Below the pieces are notes generated by a model. The model was not told the origin of the DNA. It worked only from the letters and a program-made list of their open reading frames with translations, and searched no databases. A DNA stretch of 64,000 bases from Prostheceraeus crozeri (Eukaryota > Platyhelminthes > Polycladida > Euryleptidae), in contig CAJQUW010007960.1 of assembly GCA_907163375.1 (NCBI GenBank), forward strand, positions 1 to 64,000. The letters run 5' to 3'. Within the stretch, counting starts at the first letter, position 1; each line of letters opens with the position of its first letter. Below are positions 31,380 through 42,428 of the stretch, one piece after another. A program made the translations under genes and the position numbers.

Positions 31380-32218
31380 CTTACAGACAGCATTCTTAGC
31401 AGGACAGTGGGGTGAATCTGCAACATGTAATGTAGAGGAGCATCGGTAGCACGTCTTCTTGTTGAAGTTTTTAGATCTGTCATTATCGCGCGATGAGTAT
31501 TTTGGTTTCAACTCTTTATGAGGAAAAGGATTTTTCGGTTTCTTACCATAATTTGCTGCTGCACCTTTAGAAGAAAGTGCTTGTACAGTAAAAGGATGCA
31601 CTGCTCCACGCTCAGCACGTGCCCGTTCAAATGACTCTGCCTTAGCCACAGCGGTATCGAAAGTTAACGTGTCGGCAGATTCAGCAAGGAGTCGCTCTCC
31701 AAGACGATCATCTTTAATACCCACAACAAATATATCACGTAACATAACGCTTACGCTAGCTCCAAAATTACAATCCTTGGCTATTCGGCGTAAACGGCAG
31801 GCGAAATCAGTGGCAGATTCGTTGGATAATTGCCTTGCCTCGTAGAATTGTTTTCGCAGTAGCAATACAGAAGTTCTACCTGTAAAATGATTATTGAATC
31901 GATCTATGGCTTTATCAAAAGAATCTTTAGGATCTGGAAGCCCGTCATAAATTGACAAACCGTCTGGTCCAATGCAATTTAAAGTATAGGCAATTTTTGA
32001 GTCTCCTTGGCATCGACTATTTCCAGGTAATTCTTGAAAGTCCTTGAAAAGTATTCCCAGTCGCTTGTTTTTGGGTTGCTTGGAAGTAATGGAGGTGAAA
32101 TCAGAGAGCCAGATGCATGGGAAGAACTTGCAGTTAAACTTCCAGTCGTCACCATAAATGTTGCGTAGCAAGTATCATCAGAACCCGGCTCTGATACTCT
32201 GTATCTGTATTTACGCAT
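31380..32218 (-). pseudogene. Gypsy gag
   Basis: A Gag-like helical domain (DSFDKAIDRFNNHFTG, LLLRKQFYEARQLSNESATDFACRLRRIAK) followed by a basic stretch and one zinc knuckle, CYRCSSTLHVADSPHCPAKN. It looks broken but recognisable. Confidence 0.8.
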
Positions 32219-32928
32219 GAGTCATACAACCCGCACATGCCGCACTTGGACCAGTTCTATCCATGGCCCCCAGTACATATTCAAACTCAAACTTGAGGCA
32301 TGCATAGAAATTATCCTAACATAAATGACAACATCATGCTAAAGAAAATAGAAATCATACATAGCAAAATTAGAAAGTTCATCATCGTCATTGATAGCAG
32401 AAGATAGAAAGTTCATCATCGTCATTGATAGCTGACGAGTGAGATCGCAACATCGCCAAAATTAAGTCAAAGCATGAAATTACTTTATGTCCTATAGCTT
32501 GTCTATACAGCCAATGTATTTTCCAAGCGCTACATTCGTCATGTCATTCACTTCAATATGAAAATTTCTACGTTTTGAAGATATCGAAAACATATGACAT
32601 TACTTTTTGTACCTCACTTTTCGTACATTACTTTTTGTATCACATCAGCATGTATTTAATAAGGAATATTTACAATTTAGCTATTACTGATTTTCATCGT
32701 TTACCAAATTAAATAGAGCTAATGAAGACCCTTCCCTGAGACTATATCAAAGCAATATTCATGCAGTAGCTCTACAATATCATTATATTCAAATGATGAA
32801 ATACAACATTATTTAACTCTGAAAAGGAAGCGAAAAGAAATTATAAGTCCCGTTCAATTTGTCTCCATGATGTAGTTATCTTCATCTTCTTAGTTCCTGG
32901 CTCCCTGTCTCTTCGTAAATCGGTATCG
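32219..32928. other. Gene-poor stretch with a 33-bp duplication
   Basis: No gene. AGAAAGTTCATCATCGTCAT occurs twice in tandem at about 32,370-32,436. It may contain the untranslated leader or end of the Gypsy element, but no terminal repeat was recognised. Confidence 0.55.
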
Positions 32929-34063
32929 TCACTCCAGTAAGTTGCTTTGCAAACTTGTGCTGAACGAAACCGATTTGGAGATATCCTTTATTCGAAAACA
33001 TTTCTCGGCAATCTGCATTCCCATTTCCACTTTTCTTTTGCTCTCAACACAATCATGTGCAGTTAATGATTGCGGCAATTTGTGTTTTGTCACACTCATC
33101 ACCTCGCGATCAGAAAATCCTTTTTCTTTATGTGTGCAGACGGTGGTGGCCCTGCCACAATGGTTGGTGTATAATTTCGACAATTCAGGCTCTTTGCTAA
33201 TGTTTTTCATCATATTTTCCAGGGTGCATTTCCCCAACGGTACACCATCATACCAAATGGGCATTCCACTACTGACATTTTTCTTCGTTCTTTGCCAAAA
33301 TGCTTCACATCGGTGACTTCTTTTTGATATGTACGCTTTCAGAGAATCAAAAGGGCACATAGATGAGTTTAGGACCATCGGAATGACTCCTCCATCAAAA
33401 TCGGATTGGTTAGCGTCTTCTCGATGGTTCTTGTCAAATTTTGGTATTAACCGAAACCATCTCGCACCAGTGGCATCGCTTTCCTCTTTAAAAGAGTTGG
33501 CGGTCATTTCTCGAAGCTCTTCAAGTCCTCGTACTCCAAAATACACAATTATGTCTATGAAAACCTTTCTCTGCAATCCCTTTGCTTCTGTTACATCTAA
33601 CTTTTCATAGCATTTGACAAGATCCTCTAGCTGAATTTTGGGTTTGTGAACGGTATTCCCGAGTCCCTTTTGTTTGATGTCTTTAAGTTTCGCGCGATAC
33701 ATATCCCAGCCTTGTTTGTAGATAGTCTTGTTCGAAATGTCTACGTCATACGTTTCTTTCAACGCCGAATCCCATTCTTAAGTGATAGAAAGGAATTCTT
33801 TTTGTAATCCTCTCCATTCTCTTTTATAACTGCAGAAAAAAACTAGACAATGTGTCATCTAATAATTTGTGGTCGTTAACTATTTTGTCAATATCCAACT
33901 TTTTGTGTTCTAAATAGTCGCTGAAAATCTTCATTGTTGATTTGGTATTTCTGTCAGTATTGGGACATCTTAAATTATTCAACAGTCTCGCAGATTCAAG
34001 GTTCTCATCTCTAAAGCGACTGCAATTTGCCATCATCAACCAGTATGCTAAATCAGAATTCAA
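32929..34063 (-). pseudogene. Crypton-type tyrosine recombinase relic
   Basis: The C-terminal part is open (32,929-33,762): IIVYFGVRGLEELREM carries the first catalytic Arg, YTNHCGRATTVCT the His-x-x-Arg box, and VMSVTKHKLPQSLTAH the second His region. The N-terminal helical part (TKSTMKIFSDYLEHKKLDID) is at 33,824-34,063. Between them the frame changes and there is a stop near 33,777. The family is Crypton, whose domesticated relatives (DUF3504) occur in vertebrate ZMYM2-4, QRICH1 and KCTD1. It cuts and joins DNA through a Tyr intermediate. As a plain DNA transposon it is probably inactive. Confidence 0.75.
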
Positions 34064-34599
34064 ATTGTGATCAACTCATTGATATTCCTGATTCAATCTA
34101 AATTTTGAATTCATGTGTAATCATTTTTCCATGGCAGGGATGCCTAGAAATCATTTCAACACACAGACGATAGGAGTCTCAACAAAGCTGTTTTCTTGTT
34201 GATCCATGGGCATCTAGATTTCCATGGTTGATTGCATATTTGTCCAAGCTATAGGACATACCAAATGTGCCATAGCGCTTCAGCGACCTGACTTAAATAT
34301 CAGCCTCGGCCTCTGGGACATGGGCTATGGGACATTTGGTAAATAACATATATAAAGCACTGTCAATGAAATGCTATGGTACATAGTATTCTAATGATTC
34401 AAAGTAATGACAGTGCTTTCATTAATGGTCAATTTATATCATGGACTCCTAGATTTTAGAGCTATGATAGGAAGAATGGCTATTAAAGGAGTCTATGCAT
34501 GTATCCAACATCCAGTTCATATATCCAACGGAAACTAATTCAAAAATCAAATCATAGACAACTAAATGATTATCAATTACATCAGTCAAGAAGTTTTAT

Positions 34600-36146
34600 A
34601 CCACAGGGTATAGCACAAAAAAAACGGACCACCTGAATTATGCCAAACTTCAATCGATTCTCCTGCTTTTCAATTTCATTTTACATTGACAGGTCATGCA
34701 CCATTCGATAGCTTATGTTCTCAGCTTTTCAATGAGATATTATATATTCGTATCAGTCATTGTTTCAGATGGACAGAGGTCAAAATGTGAAAATCGCCCC
34801 TTTAAAAAATCTCAAATTTCAATGTGAAAACATGTGTGCATGATAATGAATCAAACACGAGGTGAAAGGGCTTTCTCTGAGCATTCTTTTGATCTATTGG
34901 TCGTCGAAATCGGTGTACTTTTAGATAAGTTGTGGTGCCGAAAATCATTGCATAATTTTCTGTTTCTGAATGATGTTGAAAAGTTGTTTACATCTTTTGG
35001 CGCTAACGATGTCATTTCCACGCTTTCAATATCTATGGTGTCTAGACGTCTGCCCTGCATATTCAAAGGAAATTGTTGAATGACCCAGATAAGTTGAAAA
35101 CAAAGTTTCTGTTCGGATCCGAAGTCATATTATGTCATGATGACCGAGTCGAAGCTTGTGAAAATTTTTTTTGAAGGGCAAAGTTTCTACTCTTTTGTCA
35201 GAAGTCCGAACGACTAGTTTGCCGAGAAGTAGCTTTCCTAAATACCACCGTCAAAGGTGGAAAATTAATTTTTTTTCTCCTTTCCGAGAAAAGTTGGAAA
35301 GGAAAGATATGAAGCCTTCGAACAGATCAGTTCATTATTCACTTGGCAAGAAACGATCCCACTTTGTCTCCGGCCAGTTACGGAGTTCATATCTGAAGCC
35401 GTCGGTTTCTGCCATAACAGTGAGACATCGTCTGAAAGGTGAACACTTCTTAAGCCGTAAGAGACCATCAGGGATCGAACTGACGGCCAACCAAAAGAGC
35501 TTGAGGCTGAAGTGGGCGATATACAACTGTCACTGGCTTTCTCAATGGAATCGAGTTGTCTGGAGTGATGAAGCGTCTGCATGTCTCTGAGGTCGCGATA
35601 GCCGCTTGAGAGTTTGGGTGAGGTCAGGAGATGCAATTCTTGATCATTTAACATTGCCTGAATCAAGGAGATAAAATATTGCTTATTTGTGCTGCGATAT
35701 GGATGGATGGCCGAACTGACCTCCATATCGAAAGGCATAACATTAATTCCGACGGATATGTAAAAAATTTGCAAATGCACATTTACTGAAGCTCGGTGTG
35801 AGACGATTAATTCTTCCTGGAGGTGGTTTTTCTGGACTCGAAGTTCTGTTAAGGCAAGAGAGGGAGAGTTTGGATCAAGTAGTGATCAATAGCCTTATCG
35901 AATAATGTCTTTCCGGATTCGACAATTGATTGAACTTTCTGCTGACGCTGCGAAATATTAGTGACCACCTGTGACCTCCAGCGGCCCTTTTAAGGGCAAC
36001 ATGGTTCTACAGAGCCACTGAACAACAAAACAAATGTTATTTCAACCTCTATTTTATTGGTCTGTCGAATTTATGCCTGTAATTGACAAAACTTCATTAA
36101 AGTCAGACAAAATTTTGGTGGTCCACTTTTTATGATTGTCACTGAC
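34600..36146 (+). mobile_element. Tc1-like transposon relic
   Basis: Imperfect inverted ends sharing GGACCACC (about 34,602-34,633 and 36,118-36,146). Between them are transposase remains: AITVRHRLKGEHFLSRKRPSG, then SLRLKWAIYNCHWLSQWNRV and VVWSDEASACL (first catalytic Asp) at about 35,400-35,590. Later parts are decayed by frame changes and stops. It lies between two Crypton relics. Confidence 0.6.
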
Positions 36147-36184
36147 AACATCTAGCAGATTTTCATTTACAACCAAAATGGGCT

Positions 36185-37342
36185 ATGAAACTTTTCCAAC
36201 GCTGGGTCGCTGAATGGAAAGTACAACTGAATGGTCCACTCAAAGCTCTAAAAGATATTGATGAGTTCAAGAAATCTGATTTGAACTACTGTCTGAAGCT
36301 TTTTCTTTCAGACGTGAGGAAAGATTGTAGGAGTAAATATCCACCAGTAACTCTGAAAGAGCTTGCCGCTGTGATTCAGTACAATCTCAATCATGCTCTC
36401 CATAACTGGGACTTTTCCTTATTCCTTATTTGCTCTCGATCAGTTTTGGATACAGAAATGAAATTAGTTACAGATTAGAATTAATTAGATAGCTATAGAT
36501 TAGTTATACGTAATTGGAACTGGTTTTGTAAAGCCTAAGAAAAGAGGTGAAAGCATACCCATCGAAGCGGAAGAAGAATTATGGGAAAAGGGTGTATTTG
36601 GAAAGTCGACTCCTAAGCAACTCCAAGAAACTCTTATTTATCATCTTGGCTTGCATTTCAGCTTCAGGGCGTCTCAGGAGCACTATGACTTGGAGTATGT
36701 GACCAATTCACAAATAAAGCTTGGAAAAATAGATGCTGGAGAATTCCTCGAATACACTGAAAGAATGTCGAAGAACAAGCAATTTGGTATTCTTCATGTG
36801 AGAATGGAACCGGAAGTTATCAGAGTACATGCTAGCACCGATGGTGACCGTTGTCCGGTAAAGCTATTCAAAGATTACGTATCGCTTTTTCCTGAAGTGC
36901 ACGGACAAAAAGGAAATGATGCATTTTATTTAGGATGCATAATGAATCCTCAAGGCCCTATGTGGTACAAAAGTTCTCGTTTGGGTATTCACAGCTTTCA
37001 GATAGCAACGAAATTTATTTTGTGCCTCGTCTTTGATTGAGAACAATATAGCGAATACCAGCTTGAGACGCACGGCTAAAAGCAGGCTTGCATTGGTTGG
37101 GAATTCCTAATGAAATCGCAAGAAAAAAGACACGTAGAATATCTGACTCTGCTGATTCCGCACATATTGACGGTAAGCTATTCGAGAAGCGAATGAGTAA
37201 TGCAATTTACTGTAAATATGATTCGTCGGGGGAAAAAGTTGGGATTAAGTATGAAACTCAGAGTGATGCAAGATTATGCTTTCAAAATTGCTCTGTAAAT
37301 ATTGCGTTAAAGGAGTTCAAGCATCCAGATGCAAAATTGTAG
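36185..37342 (+). pseudogene. Second Crypton-type recombinase relic, opposite strand
   Basis: Pieces in more than one frame: an N-terminal helical part (FKKSDLNYCLKLFLSDVRKD, YPPVTLKELAAVIQYNLNHA) at 36,185-36,470, the middle part with CPVKLFKDYVSLFPE and FYLGCIMNPQGPMWYKSSRL at 36,651-37,020, and a tail with decayed frames. The layout matches DUF3504/Crypton proteins. Several stops and frame changes are visible. Sequence differs from the 32,929-34,063 copy, so it is a separate lineage. Confidence 0.6.
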
Positions 37343-38167
37343 ACTGTAGCCAAATTTTCTCATGTTACATATACATAATTTCCTCATATTATGGCAGTAT
37401 AAGCAATGGTACTTACACTGATATAAGTGCTCGTTTCAAAGCAGTGATATCTTAAAGCATACTATTTTCTTGAAAATAAAAGTACTTCAAAAGACAGGAG
37501 ATATCGCTGACAGTGCATTAAATGCCGCAAGGGTACATTATCGCTCAATGTACTGTTCTTAGAACTTTAAAGTGAAACATGGTTACTTCTCAGTTCATTA
37601 CACTTGCGAAAGTTTATCAATTACATGGAATAGTGTCATATATAGGAATTTAAATAACAATAAAAGAATAGGCCTATTTAACTTTCAACTTAATTTCACT
37701 GAAAACACTGAGCCATTTTCAAATAGCTTTTATTGAGAAATGCCTATTTACGTGACGTATCCATTGCTTTAAGCATCTTCATTTGCATGATGCATGATTG
37801 TGACATTTTCAAGAATGTAAAGACAGAAACATTGCAGTGCAGTCATAGATAACTCAGAATCCTACATGTGCATGTCAGGACATGTACATGCGAACCCTAA
37901 AAAAATCACGTACAATACGCACACACGATAAAAAATTCACGTTCCACTGTTGATCTTTTACATTAGTCCTAATGCACTTCCCAGACAAACGACTGCAAGT
38001 TAAATGGAAATCATCCAACATAGAAAGATAAGAAAATGAATATTAAGTTTTGTACGCCAAACAATGCTGCGTGGTTACACATAATTTTCCGAAAAAATCA
38101 AGATTCCCTCAGTTAAGTAACAATTCGATTCCATCTTAGCCAGTGATGCCACATGCGCCCGATCGAC
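37343..38167. other. Gene-poor stretch left of Polinton B
   Basis: No gene or repeat recognised. It ends at the Polinton B target site. Confidence 0.6.
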
Positions 38168-38173
38168 ATTTTC
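38168..38173. other. Left target-site duplication of Polinton B
   Basis: ATTTTC, identical to 57,363-57,368. Polinton integrases make 6-bp duplications. Confidence 0.92.
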
Positions 38174-38550
38174 AGTAGTAATAAAACGGCGAACACTCGA
38201 CCGCCGTGGTGCTTCGAGTTTGACTCCCCCCCCCATCTGGAACGACAGAGTGTCGTGGTGTGCCGGCCAAGTGGGTCCGAAAGGTTCGCTGACGTCCCCC
38301 CCCCTCTGAAACGACAGAGTGTCGTGGTGGACTTGGGCGACCGCCAGGTTTTGACTTGAGGCTATGGTGTGTGATGTTTTTCGTGCAATCTGCTGAATGT
38401 TGGGTTGAAAATGGGCTGTTTCGAGTGGAAGCAGTGCTCGGATGTGAAAACGAAGGCCAGATTCGGATTCAGCATGAAATTCTGCATCGGTATGGTGAAT
38501 TTAAAAGCAATCGGAGAGAAAATAATTTCGCTGACGTCCCCCCCCCCCCC
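38174..38550. repeat. Left terminal inverted repeat of Polinton B
   Basis: Pairs with about 56,938-57,362. It contains repeated C-tracts after GACGT and short hairpins CGACAGAGTGTCG. The right arm carries one extra hairpin unit of about 50 bp. Confidence 0.9.
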
Positions 38551-38699
38551 GGCACCGACCTTCCAACTTTGCTTCTAGTGGACGGATTTTGTCGTGCAAT
38601 AGCTCGTTTGAAAGCTAAGAGTGAGAAAAATTCATTGAAAGAATCGGCTTGTCCCTATCTGTCTTCGTTTAGATGTGAGACGCCATTTAAGATTTTGGG

Positions 38700-39008
38700 A
38701 CATTGGCGAAAAACGACAGAGTTAGAATTTTGGACGTTTTGGGCTGTAGCTTCAAAACGAAGCATCGGATGGGAAAACGGATTTCAGATTTGGAATCAGC
38801 GTCAAATTCTCTATCAACATGGTGAGTTTCAAGTCAATCGGCGAGAAAAAAAATTTTCAACATTTTTCGAAAAAACGACAGAGTTAGAATTTGGGACGTT
38901 TTGGTCTGTAGCGCCAAAACGAAGCATCGGATGGGAAAACGGAGGCCAGATTCGGATTCAGCGTGAAATTCTGCATCGGTATGGTGAATTTGAAAGCAAT
39001 CGGAGATA
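38700..39008. repeat. Subterminal direct repeats, period about 162 bp
   Basis: AAACGACAGAGTTAGAAT occurs at 38,711 and 38,873, each followed by GAAGCATCGGATGGGAAAAC. Part of the same unit is found near the other end (about 56,870-56,905), so the inverted-repeat region is longer but rearranged. Confidence 0.8.
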
Positions 39009-39059
39009 AAATAATTTCGCTGACGTCCCCCATCTCTTATCGATTGCATTTTCACAGGG

Positions 39060-39114
39060 TATATAAGAACGGGATCGGGAGAGGAATTTGACTAAGTTGA
39101 GAAACTGACTACAG
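39060..39114 (+). promoter_or_regulatory. TATA box and short leader exon of Polinton B, rightward
   Basis: TATATAAG at 39,060-39,067, then about 45 bases later ACAG|GTAAGT, a consensus splice donor at 39,115. A matching acceptor (TCTTTACAG) ends at 39,737, eight bases before the ATG of the zinc-finger gene. The 623-bp interval is therefore a candidate 5'-leader intron. Confidence 0.65.
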
Positions 39115-39744
39115 GTAAGTCGTTTCTCTTGAGTTCCGATATCGGACTTCTGATTTTCCATTACTGATATCAGCTAAGGTGTCAGACTTATAGGTTAGTC
39201 AGTATAGCATGACTGACCATTTGATGATAGTAGGCCGAAATCTTCAAACGGCTATAACTTTGCTTCTACAAGTCCTTTAGACTTGATTCAAAAAACATTC
39301 GACAGCGTTTGCTATGCTGTATGTGACAGACTACTTAGAAACGTTTTATGAGTAGTACTAAAATACTGAAAAATTAAAATTCATATTTAATGATAATAAT
39401 TGAAGTTTTTGAATAAGAAGCAGTCGTTCATGAGTCTTTGTGACTTGGGTCGTTTCCTCTTGTAAATAACTCCACCGGTTTTCATGTCAAAACTGGGGCC
39501 CGGATACCAACACAGTGATATGACGCACGCTCTGTCCGATCGAGGTTGGATTTGTGGGTCGAGGCCTTGGAGCTGGGATAAGATCCCCTCTGAGTAATGC
39601 CTGTAAAGGATTCAAGAGCTTAACACCCAAACGGTTGCTGGCTTGCTATCAAATGTTTGGTAACTTAGTCTTTCAATGCATATCAGCAAGTAGTATCCTA
39701 TAAACACTTGCTATCAAATTTTACTCTATCTTTACAGAATTATC

Positions 39745-40554
39745 ATGACAAAACCGAGTAACGCTAAGATGTGGGTTGGCAAGTGCAGTTGTGGCAAGAT
39801 TGTCAGAGGTAGTGAGCTGAAGAAGCATTTAAAAGAAAAAGAGGGGACGATGGGCCATGAGAGGAAAGTGATGTTGAGGTTGTGTGTGTCTTGTCGGAAA
39901 TGTGTGATGGGGGATGAGAAGGAATTTATCAAGGCGCATTTACAGTGTGAGAGTGGGAACATCGGAGAGAAGGGGTTCAAGACGTGGTTTGAGGGAGAGT
40001 TGTTGGAAAGGGAAGAGGTGATGAAGGCGGTGGCAACGATTCAGGACGTGATTGAGGAGAAAATGGTGAGGAATGCGAGTGATGGGAGTTCGAGTGAGGA
40101 AGTTGAGTTGAGAGCGAAAATGAAGAAGGATGATGTTGATTTGGATGCGGTGATGGAAGATTTGTTTGGGGATATAGCGGATTTGAAGGAAGAGTGGGAG
40201 GGGGAGGAAGTGGCTAAGCCGATGGCAGCGTCATCGCCACGGCAGCAAGAGGCGTATGATACGGAGGTATTTGTGAGGATGAAGGATCGTGTGATGGCTT
40301 TGGAAAGTAATAATAGAAAAGTTTTGAAGGAGAATGAAGACCTGATGGTAAAGGTTGAGGGGTATAGGGCAACGAGGGAAGAGTTGGAGAGCTTGAGAAA
40401 GAAGGAGAAGGAATGGATGGCGGAAAGGAGCGAGTTGATGAGGAAGGCAGGTTTGGTGGAGAGTTTGCAGGCGAGTGTGTCGATGAAGGATGACGAGATA
40501 GAGAGGATGCGAAGCGTGGTGAAGGAGACGGAGGAGGTGAAGGCTATTAATTAG
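39745..40554 (+). CDS. Zinc-binding, coiled-coil protein of Polinton B
   Basis: 269 residues starting MTKPSNAKMW. N-terminal cysteine/histidine pairs WVGKCSCGKIVRG plus HLKEKEGTMGH, then RLCVSCRKCVMGD plus HLQCESG, form one or two probable zinc fingers. The remainder is acidic and then a coiled coil rich in E, K and M (MKDRVMALESNNRKVLKENE). The coding strand is purine-rich. A further open stretch lies immediately downstream (40,558-40,800), and the gene may be longer than this frame. Possibly DNA-binding or regulatory, as the first gene behind the left promoter. Family not recognised. Confidence 0.55.
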   Translation: MTKPSNAKMWVGKCSCGKIVRGSELKKHLKEKEGTMGHERKVMLRLCVSCRKCVMGDEKEFIKAHLQCESGNIGEKGFKTWFEGELLEREEVMKAVATIQDVIEEKMVRNASDGSSSEEVELRAKMKKDDVDLDAVMEDLFGDIADLKEEWEGEEVAKPMAASSPRQQEAYDTEVFVRMKDRVMALESNNRKVLKENEDLMVKVEGYRATREELESLRKKEKEWMAERSELMRKAGLVESLQASVSMKDDEIERMRSVVKETEEVKAIN

Positions 40555-41055
40555 AGGTTGTCGGGTGAAGTGGAGCGAATGCATGAGCGTTTGAAGTGTC
40601 GAAAAAGGAGAGTATATGAAGTTCATCTTCCCCTCTTTGAGAATAATATATGTGATGTCCCCACAATCTCCAGCGATTTGAATGAAACACAGTTGTGTTA
40701 CGAGGGGGATGGAGTTCGCTGCCTCAACATGACGATGAACATCAATAGAGAGCTTGATGACTTCGTCGTCAGAAAAGTTAGAAAGAAGGTTCCCAGTAAG
40801 TCTATTCAACATAATCATTTTTGTAGCTCATTTAATCTCCTATTATTTTCCTTTCCGAGTGTTTGCAGTAGTAGTGTCGGTGGACGGAGAACGACCCATG
40901 GGCTCTTTTAAGGGCCAACCTTCTAATGCAGCTAAAGCGGTCCGAAGCCCGCCACATATCCTCGGATATGGAATGCAGAGGGGAAGAAAAATGATGAATG
41001 GAATGAAATGGGAGGACATTCACGCGCCACACGCAACATAACACACTACTCTCTT

Positions 41056-41467
41056 CCGTAGTCTAACAAGCTCTTTACACATGGATTGCAGTCGATTGCT
41101 ATCCCTGTATCAGAAGTGTAAGCTATCTTAATTTTATTTAACACTATTTCATTTACCATCATCGCCCATGTGAAATGTTTTAAGATTTACAAGTTAGACT
41201 AAGCGTGCTACTATTTCCAAATGAAAAAGTATACATGGTTAAATCATCCACTTAAGCCCATCCGTAGTCTAACAAGCTCTTTACACATGGATCGCAGTCG
41301 ATTGCTATCCCTGTATCAGAAGTGTAAGCTATCTTAATTTTATTTAACACTATTTCATTTACCATCATCGCCCATATGAAATGTTTTAAGATTTACAAGT
41401 TAGACTAAGCGTGCTACTATTTCCAAATGAAAAAGTATACATGATTAAATCATCCACTGAAGCCCCA
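41056..41467. repeat. Tandem duplication, two copies of 206 bp
   Basis: Starts CCGTAGTCTAACAAGCTC at 41,056 and again at 41,262, with very few differences. It lies in the non-coding gap between the zinc-finger gene and the 41,516 gene. Confidence 0.93.
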
Positions 41468-41515
41468 TTCAAGTAAGTCAGTATGAAAGCAAAGATAATA
41501 CGAAATAAAAATTTA

Positions 41516-41965
41516 TTATGGCATGTATTTCAAAAGGTCTTCATCGTCAATATCGTCCCAGAGTCTGGCTTCACATAGATCACAAAAAAAGTTCACTTGC
41601 TTCAATCGTTCTTCCACTGCGAGCCTCACTTTGTCGATATACTCCCACTCCGCCATAGTTCGTGGCTGGGAGTTAGGGGTGTACCACTCCCATAATTGGT
41701 GGAGAAATTTGGTGCTGGTGATCTCCATCACATCGTCAGTATCGTACTGGAGATACTTCCACCTCACGCCTGTTAAGTCGGGACACTCCTTCTCACATAC
41801 ACTCTCCTCTTCGTCGTCCGCTGGTAATGACAACTTTCTGATATTGTCCAGTCGGTACACCTTCTCTACCTTCCCCTTCGTTGGAGCGTTTGGTGCAACG
41901 AGCGCCTTTGGTGTTGAGCATGGAGAAGAGAATTTTGTATTTGGCGTTGTCGGAGGGCTTGTCAT
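41516..41965 (-). CDS. Acidic protein of Polinton B, unknown
   Basis: The start is taken at ATG 41,963-41,965 (MTSPPTTPNTKFSSPCSTPK). About 149 residues: a serine/threonine/proline-rich N-terminus, then a basic-to-acidic middle (KVYRLDNIRKLSL, DDEEESVCEKEC), and a compact C-terminus with LHQLWEWYTPNSQ, FFCDLCEARLWDDI and a DEDLLKYMP ending. A CxxC pair might bind metal. It faces the polymerase gene head to head. I do not recognise it. Confidence 0.5.
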   Translation of the reverse strand: MTSPPTTPNTKFSSPCSTPKALVAPNAPTKGKVEKVYRLDNIRKLSLPADDEEESVCEKECPDLTGVRWKYLQYDTDDVMEITSTKFLHQLWEWYTPNSQPRTMAEWEYIDKVRLAVEERLKQVNFFCDLCEARLWDDIDDEDLLKYMP

Positions 41966-42428
41966 GTTTACTGTGAATAATAACTTCAAAATGTTTTCTA
42001 ATTCTTAAGTATCAACAAGCAACCAATCAGAATGAACAGCCAATGAATGATGAATATGAAAGTATATATGTAAAGTGACATTCGTGTCACTTCACTCTGT
42101 CTTTGTGACATATAAGTGAAGTGTTCTCTGGCGAATTCTATATTTGAGGCGTACAAGTGAACTGCTCTCTCGTGAATTCCAAATTTGAGTGAAGTCTCTA
42201 CTTGTTGAAGTATCAACCTTAAACTTGATTTCGTTGAAATGGTAAGTTAAGGAATTCACCAGTCATCTCCCTCAAACGTGTGGCTAATAGTATCTTCCTC
42301 AATTTCAGGCATCAACTTCATCACCAACGCCCTCCCTTCTCGAGGAAAGTTTAGAGTTGTTGAGTCAAGGTAGGTTGTAACAATACGCTGAGACTTGAAC
42401 AGAGATGATAGAATGATTTCTCTTTCAG

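Larger units (their letters stand above)
22417..32218 (-). mobile_element. Ty3/Gypsy LTR retrotransposon, broken and split by a nested insertion
   Basis: Gene order on the minus strand is gag, protease, reverse transcriptase, RNase H, integrase. The element is cut by the DNA transposon at 22,879-29,205. It is broken, with several breaks, and its integrase end is truncated near 22,417. I found no long terminal repeats on either side, so the true ends are unknown. It predates the transposon inserted in it. Confidence 0.88.

Noticed and set aside
32219-32928. Long terminal repeat of the Gypsy element
   Set aside because: No segment here recurs next to 22,417, so an LTR cannot be supported.
38153-39009. 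Open frames in the left end of Polinton B as genes
   Set aside because: They run through inverted terminal and direct repeats with C-tracts and are repeated at the other end; no protein motif.
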